From: Gnetum montanum
Taxonomy: Eukaryota > Streptophyta > Gnetopsida > Gnetales > Gnetaceae
Assembly (NCBI GenBank): GCA_015680685.1
Contig: MNCI01014205.1
Span: 713,660 to 777,659 of the forward strand
Reading direction: 5' to 3'
Length of the DNA: 64,000 bases
Position 1 is the stretch's first letter; the number at the start of each line of letters is the position of its first letter. Positions 42,846 through 54,399 of this stretch are shown one piece after another. A program made the position numbers and the translations under genes. Below the pieces are notes generated by a model. That model did not search any database and had not been told where the DNA came from. It saw only the letters and a list, made by a program, of their open reading frames with translations.

Positions 42846-45635
42846 ATGGCCCCAAAACGTGGACAGTAGGAAGGTCCTACTCAAGGTGGGAGAAAATGAT
42901 CTCAGAGAGGTGGAAGACAAGGTCCTGCCGGACAACATGAAGAACAAGAGGAGTAATCATTCAGCATTCATCAAGAGGAACCTCCTACCGGACAGTTTGG
43001 GCAGGAAAAAGGAGGAATTGTTGTAGCTCCTGAATAGGGACAACAGCTCACGTTGCCCCAAGATTGTGTTCAGGCCATCCATGAGAAGTCCACATTCACT
43101 ATAGTGATTGTGGAATTGAACTTCGAATCTTTCGCTAAGTTCGCTCCTGAGGCTATTAGGGATCACCTCACAGGGTCCCCCTTCTGGCCCATCCTCTCTG
43201 AAATCGGTGCCTGGTACCTAGGAGAGATGTACCAATTTTAGCACAATAGGGAGAAAGGCACAACGGTCAATATTTGTGGTGTGATAGTTGACTTCTCCAC
43301 GCATTCCATTTCGGAAGTGTTAAATCTTCTGAATACAGGGCCCAAAGTTGCTCAGTTCTCCACCCGTTCAGACCCCAATCTGCAAAAGGATTGGTTGGAG
43401 AAGGCTTATGGCAGAGATAAAACATTTGGTGAGTTGACGATGAAAGAGAGGATCTATTTTAAAATTGGAACATATCACCTCTTCCCCACAAAGGGCTTGA
43501 AGAGAATATCAACGTATGCGGCTAGAGGATGTGCAATGTTGATGGGAAAGGTTAATGTTAACCTGCCCCATCTATATTTAACGGAGATCCTAAGGCGGTT
43601 TGAGGAACGGAAGACAGGGAAGATGGCATTGCCTTTCCCTTGTCTTATCAGATAGTTGTACCAACATGCTGGTATTCGGGGGTACACCAACAATGTCCTC
43701 CGAAAAGCACAGACTACTTCATATGCTGAATTGCTAAAGGCGCCAACTCTAAGAAAAAGCACTGGTGAAGAGCTGGGACTAGAACAAGAAGAAGAACAGA
43801 TGGCTAAGCCAACTGCAACTCAACTTGCAAGACCTTGTCAACCTCCAGCCACGGGTCCCAGCCAACAACAAGAAGAAGGGCCTAGCACAGGCCAGAATTA
43901 GCCACCACCACCGCAAGACTACAGACCATCGATGAGCCATCTTAGGGCCATCGCTGAGATAGTTAGTTGGGGAAGTCATGATGACGCAAACCTCTTTTGC
44001 ATCATTAGTGATGCCATTCAGCCTACAGTTTCATTGGATCGCACAAGGGGGGAAGTATCCATTCACATAGGAGGAGGGGAAAGTAAATAATCACAACAGA
44101 TCTCAGGAAACGCGACATCTTTCCATGTGCAGTTAGAGATTAGTGAAGGGGCCACTATGATGGTCATGCAACACCAGAATGTCGCGGAAGCTGCAGAAGT
44201 GGTCGCTGACCACATCAAGGAATCCTTCAACGTACCTGTTGTGCTACTGGTAGATCTCACGGGAGCACAGGATGCTCAAACTTTAGCCAGAACCTCAATG
44301 ACTCCTGCGAAACATGAGGATGTGCTTGATCAATTGCTACAAATAGGGCAAGTTCTGATGTCCCTGTTTGACATCCCTCAGGATGTTACGGTAATTCAGT
44401 TAGACCTCATTTCCACAAAGGGGAAGTTGGTATTAACAAAAGTGAGGGTCGAGCATGCGGAAGAAGAAGTGCAGAAACTACAAGAGCAGCTCATGGCCTT
44501 ACAAACAGCACAACGAGACCCTCTGCAATTTGTTCCCGTAGACCAGCTAGATAACTTTAGAACTGAGCAACTAACAAAGTTAATCGCAAAGAATAAAAAG
44601 GTGGCTAAAGAAAAAGAGAAGGCTGTTTGAAATGCCTCCGCAGCACAGGCGCAATCTCATGCACATCTTAAGGCACTCAAGGCCTTGCAAGAAGAAAATA
44701 AATAGCTTGCGACTGACAAGCTTCGATTGACCACTGTAGAAAAGCAAAAGAATGTTCTCGATGAAAATTTTCATCAATTACGAGAACAATTCATCCAGGT
44801 CAACCAAGACGTAAGTCATTTAGCCAGAGAAAATTGAACCCTCTCAATGGAGGAGGTACATGCTATTCGTCAAAAGTCAATGATTGAGATAAGCACGTGG
44901 AAGAACAAGGCTAAACAACATGAGAAGATGAAGGAGCACTTTCGTGATCAGGTGGGGATGTATAAACAAATCCCTGAAAAGGAGATCCATATGGCCAAGG
45001 CCCAAATCAACACTATCAATGCTCAACACACTGACTGGCGGGCCATATTGGACACCTATGCCCTCGTCCACCAAGCGGAAGGTAAGAACTGGGACCTGCA
45101 GATTCAGGACTTGACAGAGTACATGGAGTTCGCAAACCTGAGATATGCCAATCTTGCCATGTTAATAGCAGGGCACCCGAGGTCAGAGCTCGAGCAGCAG
45201 GTAGCAACCACCCACATCAAATACGAAGCAGAATTTGCAGAACGTAAGAAGCTGGTGGAGAAACAGGATGTTGCAAATTTTGAACTTGAGGTGGTGAAAG
45301 CCAGCTACCAGGGACAGAAAGATGTCGTAACCAACTTGGGTTGATGGCTAGTAGAATTTCATGAGTACAAAGATAAAGCCAAAGCCTATGAGAAGGAACA
45401 ACGGGTGTTCACAGCTTGGTACGTCAAGGCCAACCAAATGTTTCCACAACTACCCTGTCCATGGGAAGTGTCGACTCCATCAAACATTAGAACATTAGCA
45501 TGGATGGCACTGGACCCTCAGACCGAAGAGGAGAAGCTCCAAGCCATACTTCAGTGTCATCAAGCCTCAAAACTTGGAGCACACGACAAAGGGAAGACAC
45601 CAATGGAGGAGCGACCACCACCTGGAACTACATGA
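42846..45635 (+). pseudogene. Element C second ORF: accessory-protein-like domain plus long coiled coil
   Basis: A single frame of 929 codons from MAPKRGQ (42,846) to the stop after EERPPPGTT, with no indel but about twelve in-frame stops. The N-terminal 300 codons resemble plant transposon/retroelement accessory proteins: VNICGVIVDF, LNLLNTGP, FKIGTYHLFP, TYAARGCAMLMGKVNVNLPH, PFPCLIR. From about codon 525 to 830 the protein is heptad-rich (VRVEHAEEEVQKLQEQLMAL and on), a probable coiled coil. It ends with Trp/Pro motifs (FPQLPCPWEVSTPS). The layout resembles that of the antisense gene in E. A TATA-like site stands upstream. Not needed for LTR-element chemistry; function unknown. Confidence 0.65.
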
Positions 45636-45804
45636 GTTCCATCCATTTTTGTAAATGTAGAACGTTTTGTGTTGTGTCTTCATTTTGTCTTGTTTTCATT
45701 TCACACTGCGGCGTAGTCCCATTTTCACCATCCAATAATCCCATACCTATCCACTGTGTAATAACTGTAACTTGAGGATGAGTTTTCATTCGGTCGTGGG
45801 GGTA

Positions 45805-46633
45805 TGATGAGTCACATTTTGGGCGACCACGATATCGCGGTCGCGATATCGCATGCTCGCCGCAATATTGCGTACGTGATATCGCTCCCCACCACCATTT
45901 CTATAAATAAGAGGCATTTCTCCCTTATTTCAATCCAGTTTTAGTTCCTTAGTGAAGCTTTGGCAATTTTATCCCTCTAGAGATAGCATTATTTTCCAGT
46001 GTCTGCCTGCAGTGTGGTGAATGTAATTGTACGGCATCCTTTATTCGAGTGTGACGTACTTGGACACGCACATGATCGAAAATAAAGATCAAGATTACTT
46101 CATCATTGTAGAATTCACTTAGTTTAATTAATTATTTAATTACTTGTCATTTACTACTTTCCTAGTTAATCTCTCTCACTCTTATCTCATGTTAAAACAC
46201 GGAATGAGTACAACTTAATCACGAGCATTTAAGTGTGATTACTTGGTAACCCAGTAGCATACCTAAGATCTATGCTTGGTAATCCTAATGGTAGTCATGC
46301 ATGAAGTCCAAGATGTGTATGGATGATTAAGGAACAAATGCTCATCGCACTTAGGCTAGTTTAGATTCTCTTACCCTTTCCCCCTAGCTTAGTTAATCTT
46401 ATTTCCATTACCTTCAGGAGTAGCATTAGATTAGGAAACCCATCATACACCTCACTCTGGACTAAACCATACGTGACAAAGATAATACTAGTCCAAGTGG
46501 GAAGACAACGAACTGCGACCGAAGGCTAACTGTCTAGGTGCCACAACTAGTCCGTCTGCGGAGTTCAACTAGATCGCATGTGAAAATGCTCGTATTCATA
46601 TGGTTGAGTGTAGGGGTACCTCGCCACTCATCA
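45805..46633 (+). repeat. 3' LTR of element C
   Basis: It starts TGATGAGTCAC after the purine tract GTCGTGGGGGTA and ends TCGCCACTCATCA (829 bp). Palindromes GCGATATCGC (45,843-45,852) and GCAATATTGC (45,862-45,871), then GTACGTGATATCGC, precede CTATAAATAA (45,901-45,910). Confidence 0.88.
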
Positions 46634-46745
46634 ACAATGATATGTTAACCTAGCAATAAGACTCTTGATTTGGTAATGCCAAGTTATGAGTTTGGTTTTG
46701 GTGGGCAATATTGAGCTATAAAGTTCTAATTTAACTATATTTCTT
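46634..46745 (+). repeat. SINE-like tRNA-derived repeat, copy 1
   Basis: Starts right after the LTR of C with ACAATGATATGTTAACCTAG. It has box-A-like TTAACCTAGCAATAAGA, box-B-like GAGTTTGGTTTTGG and the family tail GCTATAAAGTTCTAATTT. A 12-bp inverted repeat, CAATATTGAGCT at 46,706-46,717 and AGCTCAATATTG at 46,748-46,759, overlaps its end. Confidence 0.45.
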
Positions 46746-46846
46746 GGAGCTCAATATTGTTAAAAACATATTTTAGGTTCCAACACCCCAAGATTGTTTA
46801 TAAAAATATCTTTATTAAGGTAGTGTCATCCCTCACAATTGAGAAT

Positions 46847-46965
46847 TTTAACAATGAGTCGTTAGCCTAATGGTAAGAGTTTTGATTTGGAGGCTCTAAG
46901 TAATGGGTTTGATTCTAGGGGGTACTTTTGAGTTATAAAGTTCTAATTTCTTTATTTGCATTATT
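46847..46965 (+). repeat. SINE-like tRNA-derived repeat, copy 2
   Basis: Box A TTAGCCTAATGGTAAGAG (near 46,862) and box B GGGTTTGATTCTAG (near 46,908) have pol III spacing. The tail GAGTTATAAAGTTCTAATTT is shared with copies 1 and 3. It is not a functional tRNA: the acceptor stem does not close and the fragment is embedded in the repeat. Confidence 0.55.
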
Positions 46966-47344
46966 GAACTATGACTAAATTCTTTCACATTTTCTCATGT
47001 ACACAATTCTCCTTCCAAGGTACTTGATCAATAAGATATTGAATTTCATATGTCATGAATTTTTGAAATTTTCTTTGAATATGAATTGTTAAGGTTTCTT
47101 TTCTTCAGTTATGTAGCATATTAACAATGTGTCTTAATTGCTCCTTTTATGAGATTTCATGCCATAAGCATTTAGGAAGTAACACAATACTATGTGAATC
47201 CAACATAAGCATATGTTATTCATGTTCAAATTTTTTACTCTACTTTCTCTTTTGCAAGGAAGGGAGGGGGTAGGGAAAAAAGGGGATGTGGTGTTGTTGT
47301 TTGAACCTTGAAATAATTGTAATATAAGTACACCCTAAGATATA

Positions 47345-47455
47345 TGATCCAATTAGAACTTTATAACTTAGTATTATCTGCTAGAATCGAATCGTTGACT
47401 TGGAACTTTCAAATCAAGAGTCTTACCACTAGGCTAAGACATTATTGTTTCTACT
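47345..47455 (-). repeat. SINE-like tRNA-derived repeat, copy 3
   Basis: Minus strand: CTTAGCCTAGTGGTAAGACT (box A), ACGATTCGATTCTAG (box B) and the family tail AAGTTATAAAGTTCTAATTG. The best preserved box B of the family. Confidence 0.55.
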
Positions 47456-48469
47456 TTCTCTTTTGTCTTCTAGTGGTATACAAATTGCTTCTTTTGTGCT
47501 TCTCATACTTCTCATAGCTAATAATGATTCATCATGATTATTACCATGTTCTAACTAATTATTTGAGGAACTTCAATGTGTAAGTTATTTGTGATGAAGT
47601 TATTTAGTCAACCATCCTTCATTTTACATGATCCTTTGGTAATATCTTACTATGATATGAAATCATGGTATCATTTAGATAATTATTAGAAGAGTCCTTT
47701 AATGAAACATACTTGTGGTTTTTCTTAAGATTCTTTCATCATTGCCCTTTTTATTTTCAAATGTCTTAGTTATATCAAGACCTCTAACTTCTTTTCAGAT
47801 TTTCTTCAACTTTACGTTTCATGACAAATGAATAGGAATAATTTTTATGTTATGAGTATTGACTTTTAAGAAGTGGGAATAATAATTTGGACTTATAAAA
47901 TGTATTATATTTTAGCTTCATGCAACTAGATCATTAGACCTTAAATTTTTCATTATCTTCAATCTTTGCATCAAATAGTGATAATATGATAAAAATCCCA
48001 TTGAAAAATAATAAAAATCCAAAAAAAAATTTCATAGATATCATCAATGATACATGGTTTACAATATGTTGTTGATGGTGCATCATCAACGGTGCTTATG
48101 ATAGCACCAATACTATGTTGTTCACTCTTTTGACTAGTTATATTAGTAAAGTTCTACCAATTTGTAGTCTTGATACTTAGAATTTTATAGCATTCCAATT
48201 GGTAAGTGGTACATCATATATACTTAGAAAGGCACCCAAAGTCATGTTGGATAAATAAAAATTGAAACTTTTCTTTCATGTATTGAGCAACCATAGATCC
48301 TTGACAAAAGACATTCAACAAGAATTAATTAAATTAGAAAAGTTGAAATACTAAAACTAAAATTTTATTATGTCTATGTAGACCCAAAGGATCTATTAGA
48401 CAAACAAAGGATTATCATCCAAAGCTACAGTGCTCATCCTGCTAAGCAAGGTCCCACAAGGGTTGGTAG

Positions 48470-48570
48470 ATGAGAGAAAGCTTAACTTCTTCAAGTAGGT
48501 ACACCTAGGTGCAAACCTAGATTTTTGACTTGAGAAACAAGCACCTTACCATCACTCCAAATATAATAGT
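48470..48570 (-). repeat. Possible second tRNA-related SINE family
   Basis: Minus strand GAGTGATGGTAAGGTGCTTG and about 30 bases later TAGGTTTGCACCTAGGTG, resembling boxes A and B. It lacks the TATAAAGTTCTAATT tail of the other copies. Confidence 0.3.
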
Positions 48571-51500
48571 CTATTAGACAAATGAAATTGTGCAAAATAC
48601 ATCAATAGTAATAAATCCTCAATATAGTAAATATGCCCAATATTTATGCAACTTGAACACATCTTCTATATAATTTTGTAGAACTAACACTAATAGCTTG
48701 AATAATTCATATAAAGACTAACTAGAGATTTACCATTTTCATTGGAAGAAATTTGTTGTGCAATATTTTAATAATAAATTTTACTAAACTTCTACTACTT
48801 ACAATAAACACAATTGGCAGATTTTGTCTTTACACTACTCATTATTCCATCTTCCAGTTTTAACTTGGAAATAGTATTATTCCATTCTTTGTTAATTACT
48901 GCTCTCATGGGTATTAGAATTGTTGCATGTAGATATTTTATTTCATTATATCTACCACCTCTAATATTTTGCCAATAAAATTGAAGCTTCTTTTTTTTTC
49001 TTTGTACCTCATTTTGCCATCTCCCTAAAACTTTCATTGTAATAAGTTTGCAAACTTGTTCTTAATTTAGTGTTACATCAATATTATCAATACCCCATTT
49101 TTACATTACAAAGTATAATAAATGCATACATAGACACAAGTATTCTTATTAAAGTAAATACCATAGTAAGTAGAAATAATGTCCTCCAAAATGATCATAA
49201 AGAATGCAAAAGAGGGAACCTCATAAAAAAGAGTAAGAGGCCATAAAAGAACATACAATTCTAGTGAAGAGGAACACATGATAGTGATAATGAAGATTCT
49301 ACTTAAGCACAAGCCCATACTTTTTGATATTGTAGCAAATGTTAGCAAAATATTACACATGAATAGAAAATTTATTAGTAGTGTAAAGTTAATTAAGCAA
49401 AATAATGAATATGTTAAATCAACACTAAAAAGTAGTTGCTAGAATAAGAAAAATTAAAATGAGAAAGATAAGAAACTAGTAGTAGAAATGAATAAGTCAT
49501 CAAGTACTATCATAAAGGGCAATGGATGCAAGTACTACCGATATGACCATGAAAAAGGTATTTGTGTAATAATATCAGAGATGGTTATAAAAGCCTAAGA
49601 AAAATCAAATGCATGTATTGAATCCAAAATTTGTTAAGAAGTAAGCACCTAGAAACCTTTTAAAGGAAAGAAAGTCTCAACTATATAGTGGCTCAATCAC
49701 ATAAAAGCAAATCACATTTTATATACCACTAAGCTAAAGAGCATTCTTTCCATCTTCAAGGATTTGCTTGATTCCATTGGAATCACCTTCTAAAATGTGT
49801 CAAATCCTAATATGAGTGTTACAAACTAGATAGATTCATTTCTTTGATGTAGGTGAATTTTGTGGGTTACAATGTGTTAGTTTCTTTTAGACTAGATTCC
49901 ACACTAGACATATATATGGTGTGTGCTCCACAAAGGAAACCTTTATTTTGTAGCAAGCCATACAAAAAATACCTACTTTAGAAAGGATTATCTTACCACA
50001 TTTTTCTAATAACTTCACATATAATATAGGTACATTCATGCTCATGCATGCAATATTACATCATTAAAGAGTAGTAGTTACTAAAGAAAAGAGCATGTAT
50101 AGGAAGTTTAATGACATACCTACTAATTATGAGATAATCACCATGTCAAGCTTTGCTTTACTAGGTTTATGATTGAATCTCATTTTGCAAAAAATATATC
50201 ATACTTGGAAATTAAGGTTAAAAAGTACAACATTAGATTTGAGTTTGTAGATCAATTTACCACTGAGAATAGTAAAGGACATGGTTATAATAATTAGTAG
50301 TGTGTCCTATTTAATAGACTTCCTTGTCATCAAAGCTGAGGGAATTAGAGGAGAAATTTCAATGTTTATGGGTCAAGCATAGTTAAACATAATTAATGCT
50401 AAGCTGGAAATTTTCATCGTGTCTTGAAATTATCATATATATATATATCTTACGTTTTGAAATTAGCACAAAAAATGAATAGGGGACATTTGGCAAAAAG
50501 ATAGTGTCATGTATCCCATTCCATGAACAAGGGTGCATGTATGTACACGGAATTTGATCCATACAGCAACAAATCCTAAATTATATATCTCAAGTATTCT
50601 ATATCCTATTGCAACTATACTATGAATTGCAACCAAGAACAAGCATCAAAACCATGTATCATGTCATCAAGAGTTACAACTACAAGTATAATTATGAAAG
50701 ATTATAAGTGGTCTATAAGTCGTAGCTAAGTCATAGTATACATTAGAAGCCAATCATGAGTTGTAAGCTTGTGATTATCTCTTGCACAATTTTCTTTTTG
50801 AATTTTAAGATTTATAAAATAATTTTTTTAAGTGTAAAAAAAGATATATAAACATGAAAAGATAATTGACAAAAACCTTATAAATAGATAGGATAAAGAT
50901 CCATTATGGAATTTTAATCTTGGTAGTCTTCATTTGTAGGATTAAATATAAAGAGTAATAGAAGTGGGAAGTGAAGATTTTGGATATCAATGTTACTATT
51001 GATCATTTTTATTATGATTTCACATTAGATTAAGCTTAACAAACATATATTTGCTTCTAAGATTTGATAAGGTTTGAAGAATATTTGAAATTCACATGTC
51101 TTTCTCACTTCATCTTGGTATTAGAACAAGTCCAACTTAGTATTAGAATAAGTCATCTTGAAAATCTAGGTAGTTTTAAGTAAAGGTTAAATCAAATTTC
51201 TAAATTTAAATTAAGCTCTAAAGGAATTTGAAGAATGAGAAAAAATGGTACTTGTTCTTCTATGAATTTACTAAAACTTCTTCATCCCCAAAGAGAGATA
51301 AAGATCTTTAAAAGTATTTTATCATCATTTCATCATTTTGGATTACTTGAGATGAATTTTGAAGTAGAATAACTTGAAGCTTTGCTTGGGCTTTTAGCTA
51401 GGATTTAGATTCATTGTTACTTATTTCGTCCTTCAAAATTTTAATTGCATTTCTTTGGTGTTTTAATCATCCTTTCCACAAACAAAACAAAACAAAAAAT

Positions 51501-52019
51501 TTCATAATCCTTGCTTCTTTTAAAACTTAGCATTAAGACTAGTCATCTTAAAAAATTAAGATGTTTGTAGATTTGAATAAAGCTTTACATGAAATTTAAA
51601 GATTTAAACTAAGCTTTAAAATATTTTGTTCTATAAGAATTATGCTTGTTTTTATTTGAATTTACTAAAACTTCTGCATTCATCAAAGAAAGATAAAGAT
51701 CTTTGAATTCATTAGTACTTTTCTCATCCTTTAAAGTTTTTATCACATTTCTTGAGTCTTTTCATCATACTTTTCAAGAAAAGGACTTTTGATCATTGTC
51801 CTTTTGGCTTGAAAGGTTTCAACTCATTTAAATTTGACCATCTTTAAGCCTTTGAAGCTTGAATAATTATATTTCTTGCTTCTAGGTAATATAATTAAAA
51901 GTTTGGTGTGTAATTTTTCTAAAATTTCTTTTATGCTCAAGTTACTTTGATTAAATAAAAAACAAAAGAAGAAATTTGAAGAAATTTAGCAAAATAGAAA
52001 ACTTGAAACTTGCAGAAGG

Positions 52020-53086
52020 ATGGTTATTCACTTGCATTATTCATTCAAAAGACTAAAAGGAAGTGCAAATTTTGCAAATGAATTTTGCAATCAACAAATT
52101 CCTAATCCAAGTGAAAAAATCATTCACAACTTGAAGAGTATTCTCATTACACCTCTAAGTTTACCTTTATGTTGTGAATTTCAATTGTGTTGTATGCCAT
52201 TCACTATGCGAGGTAACAAAGACCGTTTCCATTTCTTTACTCATTCATTCTTGCTTAGAATTTGGATGATCAAGCATAAGTTTTGTGGTGACCCATTAAG
52301 CAAGGTTGAGGCAGTCAAGACTCTTGATTAAATTTAGCTGTCCTGACCAAATATTACACTAATGGTATTCATTTTTATGACGTCCAAACATGATTTACAA
52401 CATTGAATCTTATTTTCAAGTTACATTGGTTCATGAATTTTTTGGCTAAATGGTTTCATATTCATTTTTGTTTTCCACAATCTCATCTCATATCAGGTGA
52501 GCATGGGCTGAATTGTGCTGCTGAGAGTAGAGGATCATGGTAGAAAGCTACAATGCAAGACCAATAGCTGCTCAGCCATTTAGCTTCAGAAAATTCTCTC
52601 CTTGCATTTAGGCCACACAACATCCCCAAGGTCCCTGTTGGCCTTAGGATTCTGCAACCAAAAATGAAATTGTTTATACTATATGGCATAAGTAACCTAC
52701 ACAACTTCACTTGTTTTTTCATGTCACTCAAAAATCATAGAATGAGCCAAAAAAACAAGCACCCTTCTTTATCCCTCAATACAACTTTACAATAGAGAGC
52801 TCTTAGGGATGCTTCTCGAAAGAATGCTTAAAAAGAGCAAGGTGCTTCATTTCTGTTATCTCTTCATGGATGCCTCTAAGAGTTCACACAAAACTCTATT
52901 TATAGGAGAAGGCAAGGCTTCTCAACTCTTCTAGGTACGTGATGACTCATCATATAATATAAGAGAGAATATATTCTCCACTACAAACAATATTTCTCCA
53001 CTAGCACACCTTTTGAGCAGAATATTATAAAGCACGCATATGCTATAATAATGCACACTAATGTAGGTACTATTACTAGTGCTTTC
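52020..53086. other. Unassigned sequence next to the pararetroviral remnant
   Basis: An open frame of 103 codons at 52,020-52,331 (+) has no recognisable motif. The rest is noncoding to the eye. It follows the polyprotein stop of the caulimovirid remnant on the minus strand and could include its intergenic region; this was not established. Confidence 0.3.
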
Positions 53087-54071
53087 TTAACTAGCAAATG
53101 CTCCATTATCATCATCAGATTGTGGTTCATCATCACTGGTACGTGGAGTGAAGGTAGGGTGATGATGATTGGGACCAGGTCTATCATTATTAGATCAAGG
53201 AGCAAGCAAGTGGCACCTATCAAAGCCAAGAGCTTCAGCTTCATACAGGAATTGCAAAACTTCGTATCCAGAGCCATCATTATGTTTGGTTAGACTTCTT
53301 TGGTCAAGGAACTTCAAATGAAGCGTTGATGGAAGAATATTTTGTAACTTGCAAGTTTCTACTATATCATGCTTGTTAGTTGTATAAATAAAAAATGTAT
53401 CCCCATGGGTTAGACCAATCTATACATCTACTACTACAGGTGGTGAGGAAGTAGCAGGGATTATAACCATAACTCAAGGCATGCCAACCTCTAGTTTGCA
53501 AATCACCATAATATAAAAAATCACTATGGTACTCATTGCAGAGGTTATATAGATGGCGAGGGTACCCTGGACCATAATGTTTAGGTGTATGACCATATTT
53601 GATCCACCATTGCTAGAATAATTCATTAGGAAAACTCCATTTGTTGAGTTCAATGACAGAATGATGAAAAGATGAAGGATGATATAATGGGCATTGGAGT
53701 AGGTCTAATTCTGTGCAAACATCCTCATTATCATACATTAATGTTTTTGGGGCTAAACTAAGATTACACATAATAACCATATTTTTAAATACTATGGAGG
53801 AGTCATAAGATGGTATGACATTTGTCTAATACAAGCATTCCTATCATTAAAATGGCACCAAAGACGATATGCCTCAAAGGTAGAACCATGTTTGATGTTG
53901 ATCACATATTCTTCAAGAGTGGGCATATAAATTTCATTTGCCCTACATGCTCAAATATAAGAAGAGGACCTTAATTCCCATCCTTCCCTTTGCAAAGTAT
54001 CTACAGAAAACATAAAACAAATTAGTAATCAAGAGAGATTATACTCTCTTGTCAAAAAATCAGCCAAACAG
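53087..54071 (-). pseudogene. Caulimovirid polyprotein C-terminal tail
   Basis: Downstream of RNase H the frame continues, with interruptions, through a Trp/His/Tyr-rich segment (KYGHTPKHYGPGYPRHLYN near 53,560-53,620). It ends in an acidic tail (SDDEPQSDDDNGAFAS) at the stop 53,087-53,089. Tails after RNase H are known in caulimovirid polyproteins; role unknown. Confidence 0.55.
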
Positions 54072-54356
54072 TTATGCTAGCCACATATATTCTATACTAA
54101 ATTCAAAATTTGCAAGAAATAAAGCCTTGTGAATTAATCTAGTATGGGCAACTTTATTCATATTTCTAATACTCGGGTACTTTTCAAAATGCTTAAGATC
54201 ACTCTGAATAACGAAGTGTTTATCTTGCAAGAATAATCCAAATTTTTCTATCCCCTTAATTATGGCAAGCAACTTTTTGTGAGTGCTATGATAATTTAGT
54301 TGATTAGGGGAGAATTTCCCAGAGGCGTACTTGCAGATATGAATGACTCTGTCCAA
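54072..54356 (-). pseudogene. Caulimovirid RNase H
   Basis: CKYASGKFSPNQLNYHSTHK followed by a KKLLAIIKGIEKF stretch and FVIQSDLKHFEKY is the RNase H pattern of plant pararetroviruses. About 95 codons are open; it removes RNA from RNA-DNA hybrids during reverse transcription in intact viruses. Confidence 0.75.
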
Positions 54357-54399
54357 GTCTTCTTTTAATGCTGTGCCCAGAATTTGTGAGAGGCGTCTA

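Larger units (their letters stand above)
38836..46633 (+). mobile_element. Element C: pol-less element with gag and a long second ORF, lacking its 5' LTR
   Basis: Order: primer site (38,836-38,853), gag (38,977-40,962), noncoding region, second ORF (42,846-45,635), purine tract, 3' LTR (45,805-46,633). No protease, RT, RNase H or integrase is seen. The sequence after the LTR, ACAATGATATGTTAACC, matches the start of a SINE-like repeat, so C seems to have inserted at the edge of one. Confidence 0.85.
46966..52019. other. AT-rich intergenic region
   Basis: Apart from the SINE-like copies I see no gene, RNA or intact element. A (TA)n run lies near 50,436. Short open frames at 48,795-49,037 and 49,106-49,360 have composition of random AT-rich DNA. 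Confidence 0.5.

Noticed and set aside
46855-46925. A tRNA gene with box A and box B
   Set aside because: No closing acceptor stem or proper anticodon arm, and sister copies share a non-tRNA tail; a SINE-like repeat fits better.
52020-52331. 103-codon plus-strand frame as a host gene
   Set aside because: No recognisable domain, no introns or promoter, and AT-rich chance composition; kept only as unassigned sequence.
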